Shown here one piece after another: positions 8,769 to 18,711 of a stretch of 64,000 nucleotides of DNA. How positions within the stretch are numbered: the first letter of the stretch is position 1; every line of letters begins with the position of its first letter. The position numbers were made by a program, and so were the translations under genes. The DNA comes from JAEXOD01 sp963667875 (GTDB taxonomy: Bacteria > Bacteroidota > Ignavibacteria > Ignavibacteriales > Melioribacteraceae), in the NCBI GenBank assembly GCA_963667875.2, contig CAXXGC010000006.1, positions 186,001 through 250,000 on the forward strand, read 5' to 3'. Under the pieces are notes generated by a model, which was not told the origin of the DNA, did no database searches, and saw nothing but the letters and a program-made list of their open reading frames with translations.

Positions 8769-9989
8769 TCAACTCCCCAGCTCAATTATTCCAATCAGTC
8801 CCCTGTTAAACAGAGAATTTGGAAGAATATGCTGAACTTTATAAATTTGGAATTCGTTAATTATCCGTTTAATTTCATCTTCAAATAAACTTGTATCGTT
8901 ACTAATAATTCCCTTTTCAAAAACTGCCCCGTGAATATGCAGCAAATTTCCTTTATTAAATATTCCACTTGTATCTTTAGATTCTATTGTATCGTTTCTT
9001 CTGACAATACCAACACCCAAAATAATATTATCAATATCCGCGGGTTCTACCGGATAGTTAATCCATTCAAATATATTTTTATTTTCAAATACCTTAGTAT
9101 CATCAACAGGTTTGTTTTCCACAATAGGTACTTTTTTTAAGTTCATTCCCCATAGACCTTTACTTTCGGCTAAAAGTACAATACCTAACAAATCGGATTT
9201 TACAGTTTTAAATATTGCCTCAATTGTATTATTAATTGTTGCAAATTCGTTAGTGGAAGCAAATTCAATAATTTTATTAAACTTTCCGTTAAACCCAAAT
9301 CCATGAAAAAATTGATAATAAATATTATTTGAGTTTTCAGAATACAATAAATAGTCAACGGCTGAGTTTTTTACCGCTGGGTAAAAATACAAATTGTTAT
9401 TAATAACTAAAGCTTCACCAAAATAATCTTTATATTCGTCATAATTTTCACCAAATCCTGCTAAACCCACACCATATTTTATTTGATTTGGATTTAATGG
9501 AACAACATCCTCTTTTGTAAATGTAGAAGTGTTTACCTTTTGTGAATCTCCAAAACAGAAAAAATCTCCTTTATTTTGGGTGTTTAGTTCTAGAATTTCA
9601 AGATCAATATTATTAAAGGATTGGTTAATTTTTTTTATTTGAGGTAAATCTTTTTTATTTTGAGTAATATACTCTTCAAGACTTGAATAAAATTTAAATA
9701 GCTGAGCAAAACCGCCCATATCAAAAACATCAAAAATGGGTTTAGATGCCCCAATAAAAATAATTTCGCCGCTGGCTTTTGTAAGTTGTTTTTGAAAAAC
9801 CAAAAACACTCTTAATCCCGCGCTGCTAATGTAAATTACATTTTGAATATTAATTAATATTGTTCTTAAACCTGTATCGACAATATTATTTAATTGCCTT
9901 TCAATCTCAGGTGATGTAATGCTGTCTATTCTTCCTGTAATTTCGAGAATTGTATTCTCTTCATACTTAATAATTTTTTGTTCTATCAT
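8769..9989 (-). CDS. STAS-domain protein with unassigned C-terminal region
   Basis: 406 aa. Residues ~1-108 are a STAS (anti-sigma-factor antagonist) domain, with GRIDSITSPEIERQL at the start and the conserved ISSAGLRVFL around the serine that is phosphorylated in SpoIIAA-like proteins. Residues ~130-406 match nothing I recognise; they are mixed alpha/beta, rich in Asn and aromatic residues, with segments such as GVGLAGFGENYDEYKDYFGE and LLAESKGLWGMNLKK. The stop codon is one base from the transporter permease start, so the two are very probably co-transcribed. The domain suggests coupling of a phosphorylation or partner-switching signal to the transporter (inference). Confidence 0.75.
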   Translation of the reverse strand: MIEQKIIKYEENTILEITGRIDSITSPEIERQLNNIVDTGLRTILINIQNVIYISSAGLRVFLVFQKQLTKASGEIIFIGASKPIFDVFDMGGFAQLFKFYSSLEEYITQNKKDLPQIKKINQSFNNIDLEILELNTQNKGDFFCFGDSQKVNTSTFTKEDVVPLNPNQIKYGVGLAGFGENYDEYKDYFGEALVINNNLYFYPAVKNSAVDYLLYSENSNNIYYQFFHGFGFNGKFNKIIEFASTNEFATINNTIEAIFKTVKSDLLGIVLLAESKGLWGMNLKKVPIVENKPVDDTKVFENKNIFEWINYPVEPADIDNIILGVGIVRRNDTIESKDTSGIFNKGNLLHIHGAVFEKGIISNDTSLFEDEIKRIINEFQIYKVQHILPNSLFNRGLIGIIELGS

Positions 9990-10075
9990 ATTTATCTCCG
10001 CAATTGTGCTACAATAAGTTTTCCTTCCGGGATTAATTAATGTATATTACAAACAAAAGGATTAACAACATATTA

Positions 10076-11473
10076 TTATTCTTCAACTTTGATATTAAAA
10101 GATCCTGTTATTTCTCCCAATTTCCATTTTATTGTTCCTGTTCCGGATGATTCCGGATAAAAATAATTATCTTTTATCTTACCTTTAATTCCTTCAAATG
10201 TCCAAGTTATCAATTCACATGGCACGTTAAGCTTAAATCCCCATTTGTCCCAAGCAGTTATTTTAATCTCATCATTATCAGTTAACGAAATTTCATCATC
10301 ATCAAATGAAATATTAACCGAGGAAACAATATCTTTTAATGAATCAGTATAACAAACAAATAATCCATTATGTACTTTCCTTTCTCCTGTTAAATCGGTT
10401 GGACTGTTAACTACACTATCGCGTAATACCATGGTTGTAGAACCGCCACCATCAAAATTTAAGGCATTATAACATCCAATGGAAACCAAATATTCGGATA
10501 ATTGAGGTAAAGTATAACCAACACTATGTTCGGCATTTCTGCCATCAACGGCAATAATAAATATTTTATCTTTTGTTTTATTATACCCAATAGCAGTACG
10601 GGGATTTTTCCCAATAAATTTAGGACTGGTTAAGCCTTCAAGTCCAATGAAACTTTTTATGGCTTTCCCGTCAACAATAATTCGTGGCAACCCGCCTATT
10701 AATGTTTTTATATTTTTTATTTCGGGTTTAGTGCCTAAAAATACATCAATTATATCACCCTTTTTTATATTTTTACCATCTAAAAAATAAGTAGGAGTAA
10801 TTATAATATATTTATCCAAAAGTAATATGTTTGATAATTCTTTGGTAAAAACATTTATTACTTTAAATTTATTTAACGAATTTATAGTAATTTTATCCTG
10901 CGGAATTAAAACAATAGCTGACTGATTTTTTCTTAATTCAATATCGTCCTTAAAATAATTATTAATAATAGCCGATTCATCAATAATTGGTAATATGTTT
11001 AAATATGATAATTTTATTTTAGTTTCGTTTAAGTTAAAATACCCGTTAAATGGCAAAGAATCAATATATGGTTCATTATTAAAATCAAACGCAAATAATG
11101 ATCGGTTAATATTAGTCCCTTTTGCAAAAATCCCATCTATAATCATTGAATTTTCCGGTTGCTGAGGATCACCGCCAAAAAAATCGCCATTAACGCCCGA
11201 AAGAACTATTTTCCCGTTATCTAGCATTCTTTTAGACATTTTTGACATACATTCGCCGCCTATCCCCAAACCATCATTTGCAATACAAAGATCTAAAGAG
11301 ATTTTTTTTGTAAGATTTATCTCAAGCAGATGAATTGAGAGCGGCTCATTTGTTGCTAATTCGTAATATTTTACACCGGGGCCAATGTTTTTAACTGCAA
11401 CTGTATCAATTGCGTAACAACTACAATTAAGGAAAAATATTGTTAAAACAAAAATAATTATTTTCTTCTTCAT
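10076..11473 (-). CDS. phosphodiester glycosidase (NAGPA-like) family exported protein
   Basis: 465 aa from the ATG at 11473, chosen because GAGGG lies five bases upstream and because it begins a clean signal peptide (MKKKIIIFVLTIFFLNCSCY). An ATG nine codons earlier adds a polar stretch and lacks a good site. The family hallmark NALNFDGGGSTTMV is present near residues 333-346, with GVNGDFFGGDP and RTAIGYNKTKDKIFIIAVDGR upstream, as in the NAGPA domain (phosphodiester glycosidase, formerly DUF2233-type). Related enzymes uncover GlcNAc-phosphodiesters; bacterial members are linked to exopolysaccharide or wall glycan chemistry. The C-terminal ~90 residues look like a small beta domain. Substrate not predictable. 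Confidence 0.8.
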   Translation of the reverse strand: MKKKIIIFVLTIFFLNCSCYAIDTVAVKNIGPGVKYYELATNEPLSIHLLEINLTKKISLDLCIANDGLGIGGECMSKMSKRMLDNGKIVLSGVNGDFFGGDPQQPENSMIIDGIFAKGTNINRSLFAFDFNNEPYIDSLPFNGYFNLNETKIKLSYLNILPIIDESAIINNYFKDDIELRKNQSAIVLIPQDKITINSLNKFKVINVFTKELSNILLLDKYIIITPTYFLDGKNIKKGDIIDVFLGTKPEIKNIKTLIGGLPRIIVDGKAIKSFIGLEGLTSPKFIGKNPRTAIGYNKTKDKIFIIAVDGRNAEHSVGYTLPQLSEYLVSIGCYNALNFDGGGSTTMVLRDSVVNSPTDLTGERKVHNGLFVCYTDSLKDIVSSVNISFDDDEISLTDNDEIKITAWDKWGFKLNVPCELITWTFEGIKGKIKDNYFYPESSGTGTIKWKLGEITGSFNIKVEE

Positions 11474-11565
11474 TAATCCCTCTAAATATGATAACTTCAT
11501 CTTTTAATATTTAAAAAATAGCATTATTTCTTAAGATTTTTTACAATAATTTATAAAATTAATTA

Positions 11566-12459
11566 TTAATTAATAACATAGTCAAAAATCAACTTTGAAA
11601 TTTGAGCACCTGTATTAATGCTAATATTGTTTGATTCAACATTTTTGGATAAATAAATTAAAACGTAATCTTTCCCGTTATTTGTATACACAATACCGCA
11701 ATCGTGAACAACATTATCAATTGTTCCTGTTTTATGCGCAACAATAGTACCGTTTGGCAGCAAACCCGGAATAACCACATTATGTTCCTGCTGTTTGAGT
11801 ATATCAATCATTTGATTGCAATAATCTTTGTTAATTATTACACCATCGTATAATGCTTTGTAAATTAAATACATATCATAAGCAGTAGTAGTATTATTCA
11901 GTTTTTTGTCAAAAGCTTTCATATCTTCAACACCACGCAAAATTTGTATATCATTTGCTCCTAATTTGCGCATAGTTTTATTTACATTTTTTGCGTCAAC
12001 TAAATCAATTAAAATATTAGTTGCTAAATTGCTGCTTACCGTTATCATTTGCTTGATAAGATATTTAATAGACACATAAATATTTAATAAATCGTATATC
12101 GAATCTCCCGTATCCCTGCCGATATCCATACTATATAAACTACTGTCAACAATACTCTTAAATTCATTTTTAACAAGTAAAGTATCATCAAGCTTAAACT
12201 TACCCAAACTTATTTGATTAAACACTTCAATCATTACAGGTGTTTTCATTGTACTTGCAGTATGAAAATTCTCTTTTTCATTAACATATAATGAATTTTT
12301 AGGGTTTTTTAAATCCTGATATAAAATTGCATATTCACCTTTTTTACTGCTGATAATCTCTTTAATAGAATCCTTTAACGTTTCTAAACTCATAATATTC
12401 ACCTGTGCGTAATAATTTTGTAAAATCGAAAACATTATTAATAAAAATACTTTTTTCAC
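11566..12459 (-). CDS. class A beta-lactamase-fold serine hydrolase
   Basis: 297 aa with a signal peptide (residues 1-19). The active-site motifs of the serine beta-lactamase/PBP fold are present: Ser69-Thr-Met-Lys72, Ser142-Ser-Asn144 and Lys244-Thr-Gly246. RGVEDMKAF near residues 176-184 supplies a glutamate in the omega-loop region. This pattern fits the Beta-lactamase2 (PF13354) family, many members of which are not proven antibiotic-resistance enzymes. Location is periplasmic. It lies four bases after the YacP-like gene in a compact operon, which suggests an ordinary chromosomal gene and not acquired resistance. Confidence 0.85.
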   Translation of the reverse strand: MKKVFLLIMFSILQNYYAQVNIMSLETLKDSIKEIISSKKGEYAILYQDLKNPKNSLYVNEKENFHTASTMKTPVMIEVFNQISLGKFKLDDTLLVKNEFKSIVDSSLYSMDIGRDTGDSIYDLLNIYVSIKYLIKQMITVSSNLATNILIDLVDAKNVNKTMRKLGANDIQILRGVEDMKAFDKKLNNTTTAYDMYLIYKALYDGVIINKDYCNQMIDILKQQEHNVVIPGLLPNGTIVAHKTGTIDNVVHDCGIVYTNNGKDYVLIYLSKNVESNNISINTGAQISKLIFDYVIN

Positions 12460-12463
12460 TTTA

Positions 12464-12937
12464 TTATTTCCCTTTTAAAAACAAATCAGTCCAATTTTCA
12501 GTATCTAACGATCGTATTATTTCTTTTTCTTTATTTTCGCTTAAATATGAACCCTTATCATCATTATCAATAATTCTGCTAAAATCCTCACTTTTTATTA
12601 TCTTGCATGAACAAACCTTAGCAAGATTTGTAATTCCTAAATCGGACGAAACAATAGTAAATAATTTTGGATTTTTAGCTCCCTCAATATCATTACGTAT
12701 TAATTCATCAGCGGTTTTGCTATTGGAATATTGAATTTTAACTTTGCTGGTTTTAATTGCCTCTTTTGGAAATCCGTCAAAATATACTGTACAACTAATA
12801 TTTTTGTTAATAAAATATCTATCAAGCAAAAATGTCAATTTTTCGCGTGTGTCCTGTTCGTTTTTTTTGGCAAGTTTGGTTAGTTTTGGCATTTTATGAA
12901 TAATATTATTTCCATCAATTAAATAATTATTTTTCAT
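12464..12937 (-). CDS. YacP-like NYN-domain ribonuclease family protein
   Basis: 157 aa. It opens with MKNNYLIDGNNIIHKMP, the N-terminal Asp-Gly-Asn-Asn motif of NYN (PIN-like) nucleases. VYFDGFP at ~60-66 and SADELIRNDI- and TIVSSDLGI-type segments supply further acidic positions. The B. subtilis member (YacP/Rae1) is a ribosome-associated endoribonuclease; function here is inferred only from the family. Its start is one base after the stop of the LptD-like gene and it is followed four bases later by the serine hydrolase gene, so all three are likely co-transcribed. Confidence 0.75.
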   Translation of the reverse strand: MKNNYLIDGNNIIHKMPKLTKLAKKNEQDTREKLTFLLDRYFINKNISCTVYFDGFPKEAIKTSKVKIQYSNSKTADELIRNDIEGAKNPKLFTIVSSDLGITNLAKVCSCKIIKSEDFSRIIDNDDKGSYLSENKEKEIIRSLDTENWTDLFLKGK

Positions 12938-12938
12938 A

Positions 12939-15554
12939 TTACCTCCTGCCGCTATATAATCCTTGCGATTTGGTAACTTTTATATCCCTTAATTCAGGAG
13001 CTTTCATACGTATTTCGAAATTAAAACCTCTGTACCGCCCAAGTGGATTCCAAGTAAAATTCATTTCCCAGCAGTGCAAATCCCTGTTTATTGTAATCTG
13101 CGGAGCGGATATTTCCTTTTCTTCCAAATCATAATTGGCTCGTAAGGTAAGTTTCCATTTTTCCGATAAACTCATACTTGCATTTGCACCAATATTAGTA
13201 GATACAGTATGAGTGCTGGGATAAGGTTTACTGAATGTATAATTAAAATTAAGACCTAAAGTCCAAGGTATTTTAAAATCGGGAGGTTGTTCATCGTATA
13301 AAGCAATGTAATCACTACCGCTTAATGCTAAAGCATCTCCCTCGTCTTCTTCAGTTGCTGCTTTTTTATCGGTTGAATTTTTCTCCGTGCCCATTATTTT
13401 ATCACCTGATAAATTAGTTGATAAGGATAATGAAAAATTCGTTAATCTTAATAAACCTTTGCCTTGTGAGGACAAAAACTTATTTATTCTGGTTCTATTA
13501 TCATAATCATAAAAAGTATAAGCAGTAGAACCATAAATATTCAAATAATCACCTAATTGAGTTCTATAACTAATATTCAAATCCGATAATTTTAAACTGT
13601 CAGCGGCAAAATTGTATCCAATGCTTGCGTTTATGTTCATTAATGTTATTTTTTCCGCCTGTGATGTTGTATCAGTCGGATCCTTCAATGTTTTTAACTC
13701 AAAAAGGTTGCCAACCGAAAAACTAACACTTTGGCTTTCGGAATTAGATGCTCCGCCAAAAACTTCATTCCCGTATTTATCATAAGTTACGGGATTGCCA
13801 TATTTATCGTAAATTGTTTCATAATATCCCCACTTTTTCTTGGAAAAATCAGGGGAATAATTATACGAAATACTTGGCGTTACGGTATGCCTGAAAGCTT
13901 CTATTCCAAAACTGTTTACCGGCATAAAACCATAAATTTTAGTTGATGCCGAAACACCAAGACTAAAAGTCCTTACTGCGTTTATTTCCTTAATATCTTC
14001 AGTTATTAGTTTTTCATTAAGATTTTTCTTAAGTAGTCCATCTGGTTTACCGTTTTGAATATTATATGTATAATATTTAGATATTCTTTTATTGTACCAT
14101 TTTTCAGTATAACTTATTGACGGTGAAATATTAAAATAACCTAATTTAGGAGATGCGCTAAAACTAAAATCATGTTCAATACCGCCTCTAATACGTAAAT
14201 TGCCATTTGTTTTAATACGGTTATTTACCAATTTGCCGTTATACGAGTACCCTATATATTCGTACCAAGCCATATTTTTTTCAGTCGATTCTTCATCTCT
14301 AAACGGATATTCAAAATTTTTATTAAACGTTAAATTCGGCAAAGCTTCGGTAATATTTCCGCTTGACAAATTTTGAGTTCTTGAATAATACAATGATAAA
14401 CTATTTCCGCTTTCTTCCCATCGTTTACTAAAAGTAGCATACGATGTAATATTTTGATTTAATAACTCGTTTAAGTTTGAACTGTTATTTTGATAATAAG
14501 TTGATGATACAAAGCTTAGATTAATCACTAAATTCATGGTTGGATCAATTGTTTGATTATGGTATAATCCTAAATTCCATTCATCACTTTCAGTTCTTGT
14601 TGGGTCACCTACTTCACCAATAAATGTTTTTGAATAATTTAACGAAAAATTTCCGGAAAGCGAATATCTTTTTGCATAACGGGATCTTGAATGTAAACCA
14701 TATCCTCCCCTCGTATAATAATCACCCGTTAAAGCTACATCAAAATAGTCATTCATTGCCCAATAATAACCGAAGTTTCTAAAAAATTGGCCCCTATCGG
14801 CTGTTGTTCCATAAGCAGGAATAATAATTCCGCTTCTTCTTCCCGATTCACTTGGAAATACAGCAAATGGAATTGGTATTGGAAGAGGAACACCTCCAAT
14901 ATACATAAAAATCCATTTGGCAACTATTTTATCCTTATTAATCACTTTCATCTGCTGGGCAGAAAAAAAAGTATGAGGTGTATCACTATCACAAGTAGTA
15001 TAAATGCCATCTTCTATAAAATATGTATCTTTATCAACTTTTTTAACTTTATTACCCTCATATCTAACATCGGTCATTCTATTTTTTGCAGCCGAAATAA
15101 ATCCTTTTTTACTTTTAAAGTTGTATTTTAATCTGGCACCTTCATAATTTTCACCCCCGTCCTTTAATACAGGAGTTTCAACAATTTTATTTTTTCCGCC
15201 TGTTGTATCAACCCGGCCTTCGGCATAAACATCATTAGTAGTAAAATCTATGTTAATTTTACCACTTTTTAATTCGCTGTCTTTAAATGTTATTATTCCG
15301 GATCCATACAAATACATCTTTTTTTTATTAATATCAAAGGTCAGTGAATCAGAAGCCGTAGCAATAATTACTGCATCAACATCATCGTCATTTTTTGTAG
15401 TGTCAATTATGTTAAGTGAATCTACATTTTTAATTACAGTTGAATCAGGAACATTTGAGTTCAAGAATAAAGAATCCCTGTTATTTACAAAATTGTAATT
15501 TCCGTAAATAAAAACAGGGATTAAAATAAATATATAAGTGAGTAGTTTTTTCAT
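12939..15554 (-). CDS. lptD: LptD-like outer membrane LPS-assembly protein
   Basis: 871 aa. Signal peptide at residues 1-18. Residues ~60-170 form an OstA/LptA-like beta region (DSLTFDINKKKMYLYGSGII, KSGKINIDFTTNDVYAEGRVD, followed by a TYFIEDGIYTTCD segment). Residues ~195-871 are a long series of amphipathic beta strands ending in an aromatic-rich tail, as expected of a large barrel. The GGVPLPIPIPFAVFPS segment resembles the LptD region where jellyroll joins barrel. LptD places lipopolysaccharide in the outer leaflet. This is the divergent Bacteroidota/Chlorobiota version, somewhat longer than the E. coli protein (784 aa). Confidence 0.8.
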   Translation of the reverse strand: MKKLLTYIFILIPVFIYGNYNFVNNRDSLFLNSNVPDSTVIKNVDSLNIIDTTKNDDDVDAVIIATASDSLTFDINKKKMYLYGSGIITFKDSELKSGKINIDFTTNDVYAEGRVDTTGGKNKIVETPVLKDGGENYEGARLKYNFKSKKGFISAAKNRMTDVRYEGNKVKKVDKDTYFIEDGIYTTCDSDTPHTFFSAQQMKVINKDKIVAKWIFMYIGGVPLPIPIPFAVFPSESGRRSGIIIPAYGTTADRGQFFRNFGYYWAMNDYFDVALTGDYYTRGGYGLHSRSRYAKRYSLSGNFSLNYSKTFIGEVGDPTRTESDEWNLGLYHNQTIDPTMNLVINLSFVSSTYYQNNSSNLNELLNQNITSYATFSKRWEESGNSLSLYYSRTQNLSSGNITEALPNLTFNKNFEYPFRDEESTEKNMAWYEYIGYSYNGKLVNNRIKTNGNLRIRGGIEHDFSFSASPKLGYFNISPSISYTEKWYNKRISKYYTYNIQNGKPDGLLKKNLNEKLITEDIKEINAVRTFSLGVSASTKIYGFMPVNSFGIEAFRHTVTPSISYNYSPDFSKKKWGYYETIYDKYGNPVTYDKYGNEVFGGASNSESQSVSFSVGNLFELKTLKDPTDTTSQAEKITLMNINASIGYNFAADSLKLSDLNISYRTQLGDYLNIYGSTAYTFYDYDNRTRINKFLSSQGKGLLRLTNFSLSLSTNLSGDKIMGTEKNSTDKKAATEEDEGDALALSGSDYIALYDEQPPDFKIPWTLGLNFNYTFSKPYPSTHTVSTNIGANASMSLSEKWKLTLRANYDLEEKEISAPQITINRDLHCWEMNFTWNPLGRYRGFNFEIRMKAPELRDIKVTKSQGLYSGRR

Positions 15555-15576
15555 TCGAAATTAAAATAATCTGCTT

Positions 15577-16539
15577 TTATAACCTATAATAAACTAAAGC
15601 AGAAGCACCCATTATACCTGCATTATTTTTATACATGGCAGGAATAATCTTTATTTTCCCTTTTTTAGGAATTAATATTCTTTCGTTAACTGTATTTAAT
15701 ATTTCATCAAATAACAAATCACCAAAACCGGCAACTCCACCGCCAACAATAACAGTACTGATATCCAAAATATTTATTGCCGACACTAAACTGTAACCTA
15801 TATGCTGTCCCATTCGTTTAATTACGCTAACAGCGTAATTATCGCCAAGTACAGCAGCCTGATGAATATGCAAAGGTGTCAAGATATCAAGATTATTTTC
15901 AATAATTCCAAATATTTTTGAATCCTTATAATTACTAATTTCAGCCTTAACCATATTAATTAAGTAATTATTCCCGGTATATGCTTCAACGCAGCCAATT
16001 GAACCACAGTTGCATTTGTTACCGGCATAATTTATTGTCACATGTCCAAGTTCACCAGCCGAACCGGTTTCTCCGCGGAATATCTTTTTATCAAAAATAA
16101 TTCCACCGCCAAATCCGGTGCCTAATGTAATCATAATAAAATTGTTTATTTTTTTACCGGCACCAAATATTAATTCGCCAATGGCAGCAGCATTTGCATC
16201 ATTTTCTACAAAAACATCCATGTTAAGTTTTTTCTTAACTAAGCTACCAAGGGCTACTTTTCCCCAGTTTGCAAAATTAGGGGGATTTTCGACCATACCT
16301 TTTTTTAAAGTAACACAACCCGGAGCTCCAATACCAACGCCGGCAATACTTTTTTTGTTACCGTCTAATAGTTTTTCAATTCCATAAACTATCTGTTTTA
16401 CTACTGATTTAGGTCCTTCACTGGCTTTAGATTCAACACAGATCTGTTTAATAATCTCGCCATTTTTAGAAACAAGACCAATTTTTATACTGGTACCACC
16501 TAAATCTACACCAATGGAAAATAAATCTTTTTTACTCAT
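15577..16539 (-). CDS. ROK-family sugar kinase (glucokinase-like)
   Basis: 320 aa. It starts with SIGVDLGGTSIKIGLV (ATP-phosphate binding loop). GIGAPGCV and VENDANAAAIGE (catalytic Asp) follow, and then the zinc-binding signature GNKCNCGSIGCVEAY near residues 171-185. The C-terminal IVGGGVA motif completes the ROK kinase pattern. It lacks an N-terminal helix-turn-helix, so it is a kinase and not a ROK repressor; glucokinase is the likeliest activity. Cytoplasmic. It lies 10 bases after the LEA-like lipoprotein gene and 22 bases before lptD. Confidence 0.85.
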   Translation of the reverse strand: MSKKDLFSIGVDLGGTSIKIGLVSKNGEIIKQICVESKASEGPKSVVKQIVYGIEKLLDGNKKSIAGVGIGAPGCVTLKKGMVENPPNFANWGKVALGSLVKKKLNMDVFVENDANAAAIGELIFGAGKKINNFIMITLGTGFGGGIIFDKKIFRGETGSAGELGHVTINYAGNKCNCGSIGCVEAYTGNNYLINMVKAEISNYKDSKIFGIIENNLDILTPLHIHQAAVLGDNYAVSVIKRMGQHIGYSLVSAINILDISTVIVGGGVAGFGDLLFDEILNTVNERILIPKKGKIKIIPAMYKNNAGIMGASALVYYRL

Positions 16540-16549
16540 TTATTAACCT

Positions 16550-17158
16550 TTAGTTAAATTTATAATCTACAACTGTAATATCACTTGGATACTGTAAATC
16601 ACCAAATGGAGTTCCCATAGTTGGTCTTACTACAAATTTTAATTTACTTGATGATTTATTTGACCCGCCTAAAGCTAACACCAAATTAACCATTTTTTCC
16701 AATCCTTGTTGTTTAAAAAATTTCATTAAATCAAGGCTTACTTCAATAGGAATATTTACATTTTCACCTTTACTGGGAATATAAACCGGTTGTGAAATAT
16801 TGCCGGTAATGGTCTCAACATCATCAATATAAAGTTTCCAAGGGAATGACTTTAACGTAACAGAATTATTTGAAACTCCGCCGCCCTGTCCTTCGTTAGG
16901 ATTTTTAGCTTCAATATTAACGGTTAAAGAAACAGGAAATTCTCCTCTTGTTACTTTAGACGTAAGACTTATAATATCCAACGGGTTAAAATCACTTAAT
17001 TTACTTTTATTGGAAACCGAAATATTTGAAACTTTTACATTATCAACTTTTCCAATTTTAAATTGCAATCTCATTAAATTTTGGTACGTTTGAACAATAC
17101 CGCAGCCTGCTGCAACAATTACAATTAAGCCTAATACAATTAATACTCTTTTTTTCAT
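16550..17158 (-). CDS. LEA type 2-like lipoprotein
   Basis: 202 aa. The N-terminus is a hydrophobic stretch ending in VIVAAGC, a lipobox with the acylated cysteine at about residue 19. The body (residues 30-200) is predicted beta-rich with ISVSNKSKLSDFNPLDI and SLTVNIEAKNPNEG segments, the latter resembling the 'NPN' signature of LEA14/water-stress (WHy) domains. Such bacterial lipoproteins have no settled role. Its ATG overlaps the stop of the oxidoreductase gene by four bases (ATGA), so it is translationally coupled to that gene. Confidence 0.65.
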   Translation of the reverse strand: MKKRVLIVLGLIVIVAAGCGIVQTYQNLMRLQFKIGKVDNVKVSNISVSNKSKLSDFNPLDIISLTSKVTRGEFPVSLTVNIEAKNPNEGQGGGVSNNSVTLKSFPWKLYIDDVETITGNISQPVYIPSKGENVNIPIEVSLDLMKFFKQQGLEKMVNLVLALGGSNKSSSKLKFVVRPTMGTPFGDLQYPSDITVVDYKFN

Positions 17159-18141
17159 AATATTTTTTGTTCCTCAATTTTGGAAATAATTTTTTGTGCA
17201 ACAATTAAAGCCTTTAGTCCATCTACACCACTTACAACAGGCTTTTTATTTTCTAATACGCAATTTGCAAATAATTGTAATTCGTATTTAAGTGCATTTA
17301 CTTCAAGCAATTCAGGCTGTTCATAAACAACCATTTTTTTCTTTTCACCAATTCCCATTTCACCAAACGAAATAAAATTGCCGCTGTTTACAGCTTCCGG
17401 ACTAACTAATCTATAAATTTCAGAAACGCCTGTATTAAAATCTAAAGTAATATAAGCATCCTTTTGAAACATTCGCATTTTGCGCATTCTTTTTTGGGAT
17501 ATTCTGCTTGCAGTTACGTTTGCAACAGCACCATTTTCAAATTCTATTCTGGCATTAGCAATATCAATTGTATCGGATACAACAGCAATACCGCTTGCAT
17601 GAACCTCTTTAACTTCACTTTTAATCAAACTTAAAATAATATCAATATCATGAATCATTAAATCCAATACAACCGCAACATCAGTACCTCTTGGATTAAA
17701 CTGAGCAAGTCTATCGGATTGAACAAATTTTGGCTCAAGATTATATTTATCAAGGGATAACAAGGCAGGATTAAATCTTTCGATATGCCCAACCTGTAAA
17801 GTAAGATTTTTTTGTTTTGCAATTTCAACAATTTCTTCAGCTTCTTCAATAGTAGTTGTAATAGGCTTTTCAACAAATACATGTTTATTTGCCAATAATG
17901 CAGTTTTAACAACTTGATAATGAGCACTTGTTGTTGAGACAATAGAAACAGCATCAACTAAATTTAACAACTCATCAACTGTAGAAAAACACTTTACGTT
18001 ATATTCAGCAGCGGCATTTTCAGCCATTTCCGTATTAATATCAAATAATCCTACAAATTCAACGTTTTCAATAGTTTTGAACATTTTAATATGCAGTTTA
18101 CCCAAATGGCCGGAACCAATAACACCAACTTTTAATTTCAT
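17155..18141 (-). CDS. Gfo/Idh/MocA family NAD(P)-dependent oxidoreductase
   Basis: 328 aa from the start MKLKVGVIGSG, preferred over an ATG six codons upstream because AGGA lies about five bases before it and the Rossmann strand then starts at residue 3. The nucleotide-binding motif GVIGSGHLGKLHIKMF and the family motif HVFVEKPITT (EKP) near residues 92-101 are clear. The C-terminal substrate domain includes LDLMIHDIDIIL, the His-containing active-site segment. Members act on sugars or sugar nucleotides; related genes near lipid A genes are annotated as UDP-GlcNAc 3-dehydrogenase types (GnnA-like), which would fit the LptD neighbour, but this is speculative. Confidence 0.8.
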   Translation of the reverse strand: MKLKVGVIGSGHLGKLHIKMFKTIENVEFVGLFDINTEMAENAAAEYNVKCFSTVDELLNLVDAVSIVSTTSAHYQVVKTALLANKHVFVEKPITTTIEEAEEIVEIAKQKNLTLQVGHIERFNPALLSLDKYNLEPKFVQSDRLAQFNPRGTDVAVVLDLMIHDIDIILSLIKSEVKEVHASGIAVVSDTIDIANARIEFENGAVANVTASRISQKRMRKMRMFQKDAYITLDFNTGVSEIYRLVSPEAVNSGNFISFGEMGIGEKKKMVVYEQPELLEVNALKYELQLFANCVLENKKPVVSGVDGLKALIVAQKIISKIEEQKIL

Positions 18142-18178
18142 ATTATATCCTAATAACAAAAAATTAGTTTAATTTAAG

Positions 18179-18421
18179 CTAAATTATTTCAACACATTTA
18201 ATAGAACTGAAAAATACAAATATTTGAAAAACAGTTCCCTCTTTTTCTGCTTCAAGATGTAAACCATCATCATACGCAGCAATCAATTTGCCTGTTTTAA
18301 AAACAATTTCATAAAAACCTGGTTGTTCTTCGGGTTTGTTTTGTCCATAAACAACACCATAATTTTCATTCATAGTCACATTTACTGTGTGACCAACGAA
18401 AGTGTTCCAATCCATCTTCAT
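18179..18421 (-). CDS. small conserved-looking protein of unknown function
   Basis: 80 aa, no signal peptide or membrane helix. It contains short beta-like segments (GHTVNVTMNENYGVVYG, GFYEIVFKTGKLIAAYDDG), possibly a small beta-barrel or Sm/Hfq-like fold, but I cannot name a family. A strong AAGGTGAG ribosome-binding site lies upstream; either the first or the third codon (both ATG) could be the start. It is the first gene of the minus-strand run down to 10076 and lies 37 bases upstream of the oxidoreductase. Confidence 0.6.
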   Translation of the reverse strand: MKMDWNTFVGHTVNVTMNENYGVVYGQNKPEEQPGFYEIVFKTGKLIAAYDDGLHLEAEKEGTVFQIFVFFSSIKCVEII

Positions 18422-18711
18422 AACTCACCTTTTTAAATTTATTTTTTTTGTAAATTTAAAAGTACCTAAAAAACTAATTTATTACAATATATTCTTTAAG
18501 CTAATTAAAAGTAATTTATTAGATAAACCCGGATTTTGCAATAGGAATTATAATAATCTTTAATTTCTTTATTAGTAACAGTTTATGCAAAACCATTATG
18601 TATTTTATTAATGCAAATTAAATTATTATCCAAAGTAAAATAATTGAAACTAAAAATATTTACTAAGGCTTAAAGGCCATATTCCGGGTTATTTTTGTCC
18701 ACGTCCCAAAC

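Noticed and set aside
11566..12459. Acquired antibiotic-resistance beta-lactamase
   Set aside because: The gene sits in a tight housekeeping operon with the same base composition as its neighbours, and its motifs match the general Beta-lactamase2 family. Nothing shows resistance activity.
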